Of a DNA stretch of 64,000 nucleotides, positions 51,176-58,985 are shown piece after piece. Both the position numbers and the translations under genes were made by a program. The notes under the pieces were generated by a model. It ran no database searches. It worked only from the letters and a program-made list of their open reading frames with translations, and was not told the origin of the DNA. Every line of letters starts with the position of its first letter. The stretch's first letter is position 1. The stretch comes from an uncultured Sphingomonadaceae bacterium (GTDB lineage: Bacteria; Pseudomonadota; Alphaproteobacteria; Sphingomonadales; Sphingomonadaceae), in NCBI GenBank assembly GCA_947493325.1, contig CANLQI010000001.1, positions 1,627,375 through 1,691,374 on the forward strand, given 5' to 3'.

Positions 51176-52405
51176 CTACGCCAGTTCGACCTGCAAGATT
51201 TGGTAATTGTCATCGCGCAATGCTTGGATAAGGCCATCAAGCTGCGCCTTGTCGCGCGCCTCGCACTCAATATCCGTGATAAGGCCTTTGGCGGGCAGGT
51301 TTGTAAATACGCGCTGATGATAGATTTCGATGATATTGACATTATGGGCATCAAATTGCCGCATCACGCGGAACAATGCACCCGGCCTGTCCTGCAACTG
51401 GATTTGTAAGCGCGCAAGACGCCCTGACCGCGCAAGGTCACGTAGCAGTACGTTTGCCAGCAGGCGCGTGTCGATATTACCCCCGCATAGGACAACGCCC
51501 ACTTTCTGCCCGGCAAAAAGCGACTTGTTTTTCATCACCGCGGCCAGCCCAGCGGCGCCTGCGCCTTCGACAACCGTTTTTTCTATCTGCAATAACAGGC
51601 TGACCGCGGTTTCCAGCGCACTTTCATTCACCAGCACGATATCATCGGCCAACTGCGATACGATTTGCGAGGTGAAATCTCCCGGCTTTTTAACCGCAAT
51701 GCCTTCGGCAAGCGTATCGCCTTCGCAGGCCATGTCCTGCCCCTTCACCCTGGCAAACATAGAGGGGTAAAGCTCGGCCTGAACACCGGTCAGCTTGATA
51801 TCCGGGTTCAACCCGCAGGCCGCCGTACCCATGCCGGAAAACAGGCCGCCACCGCCAATGGGAATAACCAGATGATCCAGATCAGGAACATCTTCCAGCA
51901 TCTCCAGTGCAACAGTGCCCTGCCCCGCCGCGATAACCGGGTCATCAAATGGATGCACGAACGTGAGGCCGCGCTCTTTTTCCAGTTCGCGGGCATGTTC
52001 ATAGGCATCATCAAATTTTTCGCCGAACAATATGACCTTGCCGCCATTGGCTTCAGTTTGCTGCACTTTAATCGTGGGCGTCGGCTTTGGCATTACGATG
52101 GTCACCGGCACGCCAAGCCGCGTACCATGATAGGCAAGCCCCTGCGCATGATTGCCTGCCGATGCCGCAATCACACCCCGCGCGCGGCTTTCCACATCCA
52201 TCTGGCTCAGGAAATTGAGCGCACCACGCTCTTTATATGCCGCCGTAAATTGCAGGTTTTCAAACTTAAGGTAAATTTCTGCGCCCGTAATCTGGGACAA
52301 TGTCTTGCTATGCAACGTGGGCGTGCGCACAATCGCGCCGCTGATGGTTTCATGCGCCACGCGGATATCGGCGAGTGTCAGGCGGGAAGCAGCATCATTT
52401 TTCAT
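51176..52405 (-). CDS. ilvA: Threonine ammonia-lyase with C-terminal ACT-like domain
   Basis: 409 residues. The PLP fold type II has TAAYKERGALNFL (PLP Lys), SAGNHAQGLAYHG and VIPIGGGGLFSGMG. The C-terminal 80 residues form an ACT-like domain (LQIQLQDRPGALFRVMRQFDAHNVNIIEIYHQR). It deaminates threonine to 2-oxobutanoate. The single short ACT-like domain resembles the form often annotated as ilvA in alphaproteobacteria, while E. coli IlvA is longer with two such domains. It is divergent from the HIBADH-like gene across a 55-base gap that must hold both promoters. Confidence 0.9.
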   Translation of the reverse strand: MKNDAASRLTLADIRVAHETISGAIVRTPTLHSKTLSQITGAEIYLKFENLQFTAAYKERGALNFLSQMDVESRARGVIAASAGNHAQGLAYHGTRLGVPVTIVMPKPTPTIKVQQTEANGGKVILFGEKFDDAYEHARELEKERGLTFVHPFDDPVIAAGQGTVALEMLEDVPDLDHLVIPIGGGGLFSGMGTAACGLNPDIKLTGVQAELYPSMFARVKGQDMACEGDTLAEGIAVKKPGDFTSQIVSQLADDIVLVNESALETAVSLLLQIEKTVVEGAGAAGLAAVMKNKSLFAGQKVGVVLCGGNIDTRLLANVLLRDLARSGRLARLQIQLQDRPGALFRVMRQFDAHNVNIIEIYHQRVFTNLPAKGLITDIECEARDKAQLDGLIQALRDDNYQILQVELA

Positions 52406-52460
52406 GCGGTGTGCCCTATCTTATGTGGCACTTTTTGCAAACAGTGTTTAAGCATGCCCC

Positions 52461-53348
52461 ATGGCAAGAATAGCTTTTATCGGAATCGGTATCATGGGCG
52501 GCCCCATGGCGCGGCATTTGGCAGCGGCAGGACATGACCTGACAATATTCAACCGCACCCGCGCAAAATGCGACGCATGGATGGCCGCCAATGCGGATGC
52601 ACGCGCATCCATCGCCGATACTCCGGCAGATGCCGCGAAAGACGCAGAAATTGTGATCAGCTGCGTTGGCAATGATGACGACCTGGCCGATGTGATTATG
52701 GGGCGCGACGGGGTTTTCAAAACCATTACCCGCGATGCGCTTTTTATCGACCATACTACAGTATCGGCCCGTATCGCGCGGCAGATATCGGTTGAGGGAA
52801 AATCAGTTGGCGTGCACTGTGTCGATGCGCCCGTATCCGGCGGACAGGCGGGCGCGGAAAACGGGCAACTTTCCATTATGTGCGGGGGAACAGAGCAGGC
52901 GATGGCGGCGGCGCGGCCTATCATGGAGCCCTATGCGGCGCGTATCGTCCATGTCGGCGGGCCAGGCGCGGGACAGCAGACCAAGATGGTAAATCAGATA
53001 GCCATCGCCGGCATATTGGGCGGCCTTTCCGAAGCCCTTCGTTTCGCGCAGGCCAGTGAGCTGGATATAGAAAAAGTGTTCGAGGCCATTTCCGGCGGTG
53101 CCGCGCAAAGCTGGCAAATGGACAATCGCTGGCATTCCATGGCCGATGATAGTTTCGATTTTGGCTTTGCCATTGACTGGATGCGCAAGGATTTGGGGCT
53201 GGCCCTCGCGGAAGTGCGCAATGTAGGCGCCACCGCACCTGTCGCCGCCCTGATCGATCAATTCTATGCCGAAGTGCAGGCGATGGGCGGCAACCGTCAG
53301 GATACAAGCGCCCTGGTACGCCGGATGCAGCATAAAGGGAAGAAATAA
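52461..53348 (+). CDS. NAD-binding beta-hydroxyacid dehydrogenase (3-hydroxyisobutyrate dehydrogenase family)
   Basis: 295 residues. The N-terminal loop FIGIGIMGGPMARHLAAAGHDL is followed by NRTRAK, suggesting NADP(H) preference by the Arg after the second strand. Substrate and catalytic motifs are DAPVSGGQAGAENGQLSIMCGG and the catalytic Lys in GAGQQTKMVNQIAIAG. Members include 3-hydroxyisobutyrate dehydrogenase, tartronate semialdehyde reductase and related imine reductases, so the substrate is not certain. The stop TAA overlaps the next ATG by one base. Confidence 0.88.
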   Translation: MARIAFIGIGIMGGPMARHLAAAGHDLTIFNRTRAKCDAWMAANADARASIADTPADAAKDAEIVISCVGNDDDLADVIMGRDGVFKTITRDALFIDHTTVSARIARQISVEGKSVGVHCVDAPVSGGQAGAENGQLSIMCGGTEQAMAAARPIMEPYAARIVHVGGPGAGQQTKMVNQIAIAGILGGLSEALRFAQASELDIEKVFEAISGGAAQSWQMDNRWHSMADDSFDFGFAIDWMRKDLGLALAEVRNVGATAPVAALIDQFYAEVQAMGGNRQDTSALVRRMQHKGKK

Positions 53349-55024
53349 TGACGCAGCTTTCGCATCTTATACAAAAAGGATGGGCCATATGCGCAACATT
53401 GGCCGCGCTTGCATTCTCTGCACCGGCTGTGGCCGATACGCTTATTGATAATGTGAACGGTTTCACCCTCAACGACAAAGGCGAAGTCGTCGAATTTACA
53501 GGCCTGCTGATCGATAATGAGGGCCGCGTCAAACAGCTTTTGTCGCGCAAGGACAAGCGTCCCAAAAAACCGGACTATCTGGTCGATGGCAAAGGGCAAA
53601 ACCTTATGCCTGGCCTGATTGATGCACATGGCCATGTGATGGGCATCGGCTTTCAGCAACTTACGCTCGATTTATCGGACACGAATTCGCTATCCGAAGC
53701 GCAGACGAAAATAGCGAAATACGCTGCAGATAATCCTTCCCTGCCATGGATAGTGGGACGCGGGTGGAATCAGGAAAAATGGGGTCTCGGCCGTTTTCCA
53801 ACCGCTGCAGAAATTGATGCAGTCGTTGCGGATCGTCCTGTCTGGTTGCAGCGTATAGATGGTCATGCCGGCTGGGCCAACTCACGTGCCATGGGCATTG
53901 CAGGTATAAGTGCCGGGTCAAAAAGCCCTGCAGGTGGCCGTATCGAGATGCAAGCCGGTAAGCCAAGCGGTATTTTCGTTGATGCCGCCGAATCGCTTAT
54001 CCAGAAATTCGTGCCCGCCCCGCGTGCGGCAGATCGTGACCAGGCGCTGGCAAAGGCACAGGAACTGTTATTGAGCCAGGGCATTACTGCCATTGCCGAT
54101 ATGGGAACGACCATGCAGGATTGGCAAAGCTACCGGCGCGCAGGTGACCGCGGCTGGCTGCGTATCCGCATCATGTCCTATGCAGCTGGGGTTGATGAAA
54201 TGGTTGCTATAGGCGGCACAGGCCCCACGCCGTGGCTCTACGATGACAAACTGCGTCTGAATGGTGTAAAACTCTATCTCGATGGCGCGCTTGGTTCACG
54301 CGGCGCATGGCTCAAACAGCCCTATACCGATAAGCCCGGTGAAAAAGGCCTTGCCTTCATTGATGATACAAAACTGCTCAATCAGATGAGCCGGGCAGCC
54401 ATGGATAATTATCAGATCGCGGTGCATGCCATCGGCGATCAGGCCAATACACAGATATTGGGCGCGATCGAACAATTGTCGCAAAGTTTCAAAGGGGATA
54501 GACGTTGGCGTATAGAGCATGCGCAAATTGTTGATCCTGCTGATATTCAGGCTTTTGGCAGAAACGGCATCATCGCATCCATGCAGCCCGTCCACCAGAC
54601 ATCTGACCGTTTGATGGCCGAAGCAAGGCTGGGCCAGACCCGGCTGTTGGGCGCCTATGCGTGGAAATCGATCCTGGATGCAGGTGGCAAGCTGGCATTT
54701 GGATCGGACGCCCCCGTCGAATCATCCAATCCATTCCCGGGAATCGCAGTCGCCATGACCCGCGAAGATGCCTCAGGCGAACCATTTGGTGGCTGGCAGC
54801 CGCAAGAAAGACTGACACGGCTTCAAGCTCTGGCAGGATTCACGCAAAAAGCAGCTTATGCTGGCTTTGCGGAAAAACGATTCGGCACTTTAATGCCGGG
54901 TATGCAGGCCGATTTTATCTTTGTGGATGGCGACATATTATTCGCATCACCCCGCGATATCCGCAAAATAACAGTGTTGGAGACATGGGTGGGCGGTCAA
55001 AAGTTTTATGACCGTGAGAATTAA
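53348..55024 (+). CDS. Exported amidohydrolase (YtcJ-like amidohydrolase 3)
   Basis: 558 residues. A signal peptide ends near 29 (FSAPAVA|DTL), so it acts in the periplasm or is exported. Metal-binding residues are suggested by PGLIDAHGHVMG (HxH near 96), HAIGDQANTQ, EHAQI and FGSDAPVESSNPF. The family hydrolyses C-N bonds of varied substrates and many members have no known substrate. It is coupled to the upstream dehydrogenase by a one-base overlap (TAATG). Confidence 0.85.
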   Translation: MTQLSHLIQKGWAICATLAALAFSAPAVADTLIDNVNGFTLNDKGEVVEFTGLLIDNEGRVKQLLSRKDKRPKKPDYLVDGKGQNLMPGLIDAHGHVMGIGFQQLTLDLSDTNSLSEAQTKIAKYAADNPSLPWIVGRGWNQEKWGLGRFPTAAEIDAVVADRPVWLQRIDGHAGWANSRAMGIAGISAGSKSPAGGRIEMQAGKPSGIFVDAAESLIQKFVPAPRAADRDQALAKAQELLLSQGITAIADMGTTMQDWQSYRRAGDRGWLRIRIMSYAAGVDEMVAIGGTGPTPWLYDDKLRLNGVKLYLDGALGSRGAWLKQPYTDKPGEKGLAFIDDTKLLNQMSRAAMDNYQIAVHAIGDQANTQILGAIEQLSQSFKGDRRWRIEHAQIVDPADIQAFGRNGIIASMQPVHQTSDRLMAEARLGQTRLLGAYAWKSILDAGGKLAFGSDAPVESSNPFPGIAVAMTREDASGEPFGGWQPQERLTRLQALAGFTQKAAYAGFAEKRFGTLMPGMQADFIFVDGDILFASPRDIRKITVLETWVGGQKFYDREN

Positions 55025-55069
55025 TCACATCAACATATGAAGATCATAATTAGCGGGTTGAAAATCGTG

Positions 55070-55095
55070 ACTGTATTGCAACACTGTATTGCATA
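55070..55095 (+). repeat. Tandem 13-bp direct repeat
   Basis: ACTGTATTGCA occurs twice (55070-55080 and 55083-55093) with a period of 13 bases. Such short spaced repeats are often regulator binding sites. The gene regulated would be the small membrane protein about 300 bases downstream. Confidence 0.6.
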
Positions 55096-55329
55096 TTTTT
55101 GTATTTTACGTATTATCACATTTACAGATTTCACCCTGATTTCTGCCAAAAAAATGCTTTAAGAAGGCTCAAACATATCAAAATGACACGCGTGCAGTTT
55201 CTTCGGGGTTGCTTCACACTGCCTCGCGCAATAAAAGAAGTCCAAGTCGGATTGGTAGCTTATTGATTCGCACAGAGATTTTGTATTGACTTAATGAAGT
55301 TAATGGGAATGTTTGTTTTTAGGGTTGTC

Positions 55330-55358
55330 TTAGGTAGCTAATTCAATTAACTACCTAA
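55330..55358 (+). promoter_or_regulatory. 29-bp near-perfect palindrome upstream of the 76-aa gene
   Basis: TTAGGTAG-C-TAATT-C-AATTA-A-CTACCTAA pairs at 13 of 14 positions around a single central base. It ends 33 bases before the ATG at 55392, downstream of the possible promoter. It could be an operator of a dimeric repressor or a leader hairpin. Confidence 0.6.
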
Positions 55359-55391
55359 TACGAAATGTGAGCTCAAAAAGGAGGCCATATA

Positions 55392-55622
55392 ATGAAATTA
55401 CGTTCAATCGCTACTGCAGTTGCTGCAGTTGCTCTGACAACATCACCTGTTTTGGCTCAGGTTGCTCAGACAGAAACTGTCCGCGCATCTGAGACATCCG
55501 AAGCTAAAGCCGAGCTTGAAGGCGGCAGCGGAATTATCATCGCCCTTCTTGCTGCAGCAGCAATTGTTGCTGGTATTGTTATCGCAGCAGGTAACGACAG
55601 CGATACGCCTACAAGTCCTTGA
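55392..55622 (+). CDS. Small exported single-pass protein, 76 aa, unknown function
   Basis: A signal peptide ends near residue 22 (TTSPVLA|QV). A short charged middle (ASETSEAKAELEGGSG) leads to one hydrophobic helix at about 48-67 (IIIALLAAAAIVAGIVIAAG) and the tail NDSDTPTSP. AAAGGAGG lies 10 nt upstream. It has its own strong terminator and likely its own promoter, so it is a monocistronic gene with good expression signals. I recall similar small proteins with a Gly-rich hinge, one helix and a PTSP-like end in sphingomonads, but no function is known to me. Confidence 0.8.
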   Translation: MKLRSIATAVAAVALTTSPVLAQVAQTETVRASETSEAKAELEGGSGIIIALLAAAAIVAGIVIAAGNDSDTPTSP

Positions 55623-55645
55623 ACTGACAAGGCTAGAAATATTCT

Positions 55646-55677
55646 AAAAGGCGAGGCTTTGGCCTCGCCTTTTTTTT
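55646..55677 (+). terminator. Strong rho-independent terminator
   Basis: AAAAGGCGAGGC-TTTG-GCCTCGCCTTTT forms a 12-bp perfect stem followed by a run of Ts (TTTTTTTT in total). It lies 23 nt after the stop of the 76-aa gene. Confidence 0.95.
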
Positions 55678-55700
55678 GCGCTATGTAGGCACACTCTGAC

Positions 55701-55730
55701 TATATTCCTCATGTGCACATGAGGAATATA
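55701..55730. repeat. 30-bp perfect palindrome
   Basis: TATATTCCTCATGTG is followed at once by its exact reverse complement, with no loop and mixed base composition. No T-run follows, so it is not a typical terminator. It lies 24 bases past the terminator of the 76-aa gene and about 170 bases before the entericidin ATG. It could be an operator or a recombination relic. Confidence 0.9.
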
Positions 55731-55755
55731 CCATCTAACCGTGATTTTTTATATT

Positions 55756-55783
55756 TTGCTGGAACCAAATTCTGTTCTATAAG
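55756..55783 (+). promoter_or_regulatory. Possible sigma70 promoter of the entericidin-like gene
   Basis: TTGCTG and TATAAG are separated by 16 bases. They lie upstream of the small lipoprotein gene, giving a leader of about 110 bases. The -10 hexamer overlaps the first CTGTTCT arm of the three-arm repeat by one base. Confidence 0.4.
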
Positions 55784-55826
55784 TTTCTCTTGCAGAACAG
55801 CAAATGCCCCCTCCCTGCTGTTCTAT
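55772..55826 (+). repeat. Three-arm CTGTTCT / AGAACAG / CTGTTCT repeat
   Basis: CTGTTCTAT (55772-55780), its inverse AGAACAGC (55794-55801) and GCTGTTCTAT (55817-55826). The middle arm can pair with either flank, with a 15-base loop each time, and the arm centres are 22-24 bases apart. This fits either switching leader hairpins or operators set on one face of the helix. Confidence 0.6.
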
Positions 55827-55903
55827 TCAATAACGCCCGGGTGCGCGACCTCCCCCCTTCTTTTGCCGCCCGGGCGCTATTCATTCCAGAGAGAGGAAGC
55901 ACG

Positions 55904-56053
55904 ATGCACAATACTCATTCTACGTTCGCAATATCTGCCAAGATATTATCCATATTAGCAGCATCGCTACTTGTGGTCGGATGCAATACAGTCAAAGGTC
56001 TGGGCCGCGATATTGAATCTGTTGGCCAGGCTGGTGAAGACGCTATCGATTGA
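55904..56053 (+). CDS. Entericidin-like small lipoprotein
   Basis: 49 residues from ATG 55904, with GAGAGGAAG about 8-14 nt upstream. The signal ends in the lipobox LLVVGC. The mature part NTVKGLGRDIESVGQAGEDAID matches the conserved pattern of the entericidin EcnA/EcnB family (CNTxxGxGxDI...G). These are tiny cell-envelope lipoproteins linked to stress in enterobacteria; the role here is not known. The 5' leader is rich in inverted repeats, including CGCCCGGG (55834-55841) with CCCGGGCG (55869-55876). Confidence 0.85.
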   Translation: MHNTHSTFAISAKILSILAASLLVVGCNTVKGLGRDIESVGQAGEDAID

Positions 56054-56077
56054 TGGGCATGCCATTCCCACACAAAA

Positions 56078-56845
56078 TCAATTTGCTGTGACCTGTTCTT
56101 TCTTACGCTTCTCTGTAAGACGCATGATTAGCAAAGAGGCCTCGAACAATACGATAAGCGGCAGCCCCAGCATGAATTGCGAGATAATATCAGGCGGCGT
56201 CAGAATCGCTGCGATTGCAAAGGATGCGACGATCATATAGCGGCGTAACTTTGTAAGCTGCGCGCGCGAAACCAGTCCCGCGCGGTTGAGCAGCAAAAGC
56301 AGCACCGGCAATAAAAAACATATGCCAAAGGCAAGTATGAATTGCATGACCAGCGACAAATATTCGCCCGCGGCAGGTAAGGCTTCCAGCTGCAGGCCGC
56401 CTGTTGAACCTTCGAATTTCAGGAAATATTTGAACGCGAGTGGCATCACAACGAAATAGGCAAGCGCTGCGCCAGCAGTGAACAGCAGAGGCGTGGCTAT
56501 CAGAAACGGTAGAAAAGCGCGTTTTTCCTGCGAATACAATCCTGGCGCGACAAAAGCCCATAGCTGGTTAGCAATGATTGGAAACGCCACGAAAAAAGCG
56601 GCAAATAACGCCACTTTAATCTCCACAAAAAATGCTTCGTACAGCTTTGTGTAGATAAGTTTCCCGTCTGCGCCCTCCCCGAACGCATGAGTCAGGGGCT
56701 GCACCAGCAATCCGAAAATATCATCGGCAAAATAGAGGCAAATGGCAAAAGCAATAGCCAGCGCAGCGATGCACCACAATAACCGCTGACGCAGCTCTAT
56801 AAGATGGTCGAGCAGCGGCGCTTTGCTGTCGTCCAGCTCACTCAT
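56078..56845 (-). CDS. tatC: Sec-independent translocase TatC
   Basis: 255 residues with six predicted membrane segments. Conserved motifs are [16 protein letters not shown] near 8-23, [27 protein letters not shown] near 88-114, and [19 protein letters not shown] near 172-190. TatC recognises twin-arginine signal peptides and forms the export core with TatB and TatA. The start overlaps the tatB stop by 4 bases. Confidence 0.96.
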   Translation of the reverse strand: MSELDDSKAPLLDHLIELRQRLLWCIAALAIAFAICLYFADDIFGLLVQPLTHAFGEGADGKLIYTKLYEAFFVEIKVALFAAFFVAFPIIANQLWAFVAPGLYSQEKRAFLPFLIATPLLFTAGAALAYFVVMPLAFKYFLKFEGSTGGLQLEALPAAGEYLSLVMQFILAFGICFLLPVLLLLLNRAGLVSRAQLTKLRRYMIVASFAIAAILTPPDIISQFMLGLPLIVLFEASLLIMRLTEKRKKEQVTAN

Positions 56846-57219
56846 TCAGGCTTGTCCTTACCCGGCTTGGATATGCTATCAGGTGAAATATAACCGTCTT
56901 CATCGGCATCAGATTTATTGCCTGTCTTATCCCCGATTTCGAGCTCCGCATCACTCTCAGATGGAAGAGGCAACATTTCGGTATCGGGCGTTTCGCGCAT
57001 GATACGCGCGTTATTTTCGGCCCATTTTTTTTCCATCTCATCCATTTCAGCTTCACGCACCATGGAATCGAAACCGCTGCGAAATTCGCGCATCATGCCG
57101 CGCGCTTTCCCGACCCATTTACCCGCATAGCGCAGCGCCATCGGCAGGTCTTTTGGACCTATAACGATAATCGCGACAATCGCGATCAACAGAATTTCGG
57201 GGGCACCAATGTCAAACAT
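56842..57219 (-). CDS. tatB: Sec-independent translocase TatB
   Basis: 125 residues. The N-terminal helix [26 protein letters not shown] is typical, with the amphipathic helix [26 protein letters not shown] after it. The tail is charged and likely disordered ([19 protein letters not shown]). TatB pairs with TatC at the inner membrane. There is a 67-base gap to tatA upstream. The call is clear from position and the GPKDLP hinge. Confidence 0.93.
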   Translation of the reverse strand: MFDIGAPEILLIAIVAIIVIGPKDLPMALRYAGKWVGKARGMMREFRSGFDSMVREAEMDEMEKKWAENNARIMRETPDTEMLPLPSESDAELEIGDKTGNKSDADEDGYISPDSISKPGKDKPE

Positions 57220-57286
57220 TGCGGGGTCACTTTATGCAGGGACGAAAAGATTGAGGCATGATGCCAAACAGTAATAAACGCCCAAA

Positions 57287-57511
57287 CTATTCTTTTTCAG
57301 TTGTTTTTGTGGTTACCGGGTCATCTATTTTGACTTTGTCGGCTTCAATTTGCGCTGCCGGTTTTGCGGGCTCTTCATCTTCGGTAATGCCCTTTTTAAA
57401 GCTGCGGATGCCTTTGCCGACATCCCCCATCATTTCCGAAATACGGCCACGTCCGAAAAGTATCAGCACGAGCGCCGCAACGATTAAAAGCTGCCATAAG
57501 CTCGGTTGCAT
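57287..57511 (-). CDS. tatA: Sec-independent translocase TatA
   Basis: 74 residues. A short membrane helix ([13 protein letters not shown]) leads to the FGRGRISEM hinge and the amphipathic helix [14 protein letters not shown], as in TatA. The acidic tail [12 protein letters not shown] follows. TatA polymerises to form the pore for folded proteins. It is the first tat gene in transcription order, 56 bases after scpB, so scpAB and tatABC may share a message. Confidence 0.94.
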   Translation of the reverse strand: MQPSLWQLLIVAALVLILFGRGRISEMMGDVGKGIRSFKKGITEDEEPAKPAAQIEADKVKIDDPVTTKTTEKE

Positions 57512-57567
57512 GTCATTTCTCCTTTGGTGGCAGTTTACGCGTTATCTGCGTCACTTTCCAGCATATC

Positions 57568-58191
57568 TTACTCTTCTTTGCCAGTTTCAAGGCCAAGCTG
57601 CTCCATTGCCTCATCGACAGGATCGAGCAGACCCGCTGCTTTCAGGTCATCCATGCCGGGTAAATCGCGGCGGCTGGCAAGACCGAATTGCACCAGAAAT
57701 TCGGGTGTCGTTGCATAAATTAGCGGACGCCCCGGCACTTCGCGGCGGCCCGCCGGGCGAATCCAGCCCGCCTCCATCAATACATCAAGCGTGCCTTTGC
57801 TCGTCTGCACCCCGCGAATGGATTCAATATCGGCGCGGGTCACAGGCTCGTGATAGGCAATGATAGACAGCGTTTCCGTGGCAGCGCGCGATAGCTTGCG
57901 TGTATCCACGCGTTCGCGCCGAAGCATATGCGCCAGATCGGCGCTGGTCTGAAAGTGCCAGCTTTGCCCGCGCCGGACCAGTTCGATACCGCGCCCCGCA
58001 TAGTCGCTTTCCAGCTGCCCCAGCGCCGCCATAATATCGACCCGGTCACCGACATAGGCGCGTATCTGTTCTTTTGTCATGGGCGTTTCAGAGGCAAATA
58101 GCGCGGCTTCGACCGCCCGCGCGCCGGCCTTGCTGTCCATGGCCGGAAAGTCCTGCTCCAGCCCTTCCCCTTGGTCCACATGCTTGCTCAT
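57568..58191 (-). CDS. scpB: Segregation and condensation protein B
   Basis: 207 residues. Two winged-helix domains are visible. The first has VEAALFASETPMTKEQIRAYVG, and the second has TLSIIAYHEPVTRADIESIRGVQTSKGTLDVLMEAGWIRPAGR, the signature of ScpB. The acidic C-terminal tail is short. ScpB binds ScpA and SMC in chromosome condensation. It overlaps scpA by 4 bases (58188-58191). Confidence 0.95.
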   Translation of the reverse strand: MSKHVDQGEGLEQDFPAMDSKAGARAVEAALFASETPMTKEQIRAYVGDRVDIMAALGQLESDYAGRGIELVRRGQSWHFQTSADLAHMLRRERVDTRKLSRAATETLSIIAYHEPVTRADIESIRGVQTSKGTLDVLMEAGWIRPAGRREVPGRPLIYATTPEFLVQFGLASRRDLPGMDDLKAAGLLDPVDEAMEQLGLETGKEE

Positions 58192-58985
58192 CGCGCAGTC
58201 CTGACCATTAGCGGTGCAAATGCTTCATCCTGCGCCAGCTCTATCCGCCCCTGCTTGGCGAGTTCCAGCGCCGCCAGGAAACTGGATGCCAGCGCCGAGC
58301 GACGCAGTTCTTCAGATGCATGGGAGGGGAGAAAATTCTGCAAATCCGTCCAGTCTATAACCGTTCCGATCATCGCCGAAACCCTTGCCAAAGCTTCCTC
58401 CAGCGTCATGACATCGCGTTTTTTGACCATATGCACGGCGGGCTGTACACGCATTTTGACCTGTGAATAAGCGTTGATCAGATCGAAATAACTGCATTCC
58501 CACCGCTTGTTCGCGACAGTTTTCAATCCTTCGGGCTTTCCGCGCATAAACACATCACGCGCCATCCGGTCCCGCGCCATCAGCCTTGCACCCGCTTCCC
58601 GCATGGCGTTCAGCCTTTGCAACCGGATTTGCAGCCGCAGGGCCAGCTCTTCGGGCGATGGATCGACCTCCGGGTCTTTGGGCAGCAAAAGCGCGGATTT
58701 GAGATAGGCAAGCCATGCCGCCATCACCAGATAATCGGCCGCGAGTTCAAGTTTCAACACCCGCGCATTTTCAATGAATGTGAGATATTGCTCGGTCAAT
58801 TCCAATATGGAAAGTTCACGCAGGTCAACTTTCTGATTACGCGCGAGCGCCAGCAACAGATCCAGCGGCCCTTCCCACCCGTCTATATCAATTCTCAGCA
58901 CATCTTCCGGCGCTGCGCCATCCGCCTCACCCAATGAAGCCGATGTCGGCGTTATGGCAGGGTCAAGGAAATCGAGTTCATTCAT
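58188..58985 (-). CDS. scpA: Segregation and condensation protein A
   Basis: 265 residues from MNELDFL (58985), which overlaps the nagZ stop as ATGA. The track start adds 12 codons. The kleisin N-terminus is WEGPLDLLLALARNQKVDLRELSI, followed by YLVMAAWLAYLKSALLLP. The C-terminal winged helix includes SSFLAALELAKQGRIELAQDEAFAPL. ScpA bridges the SMC heads. Confidence 0.95.
   Translation of the reverse strand: MNELDFLDPAITPTSASLGEADGAAPEDVLRIDIDGWEGPLDLLLALARNQKVDLRELSILELTEQYLTFIENARVLKLELAADYLVMAAWLAYLKSALLLPKDPEVDPSPEELALRLQIRLQRLNAMREAGARLMARDRMARDVFMRGKPEGLKTVANKRWECSYFDLINAYSQVKMRVQPAVHMVKKRDVMTLEEALARVSAMIGTVIDWTDLQNFLPSHASEELRRSALASSFLAALELAKQGRIELAQDEAFAPLMVRTAR

Larger units (their letters stand above)
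55025..55391 (+). other. AT-rich gap with repeats upstream of the small membrane protein
   Basis: 367 bases with no supported gene, clearly more AT-rich than the flanking genes. It holds a tandem direct repeat (55070-55095), a TTGACT-N16-AATGTT promoter-like pair near 55286-55313, and a near-perfect palindrome (55330-55358). Strong AT content with several repeats suggests regulated or transferred DNA. Confidence 0.5.
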
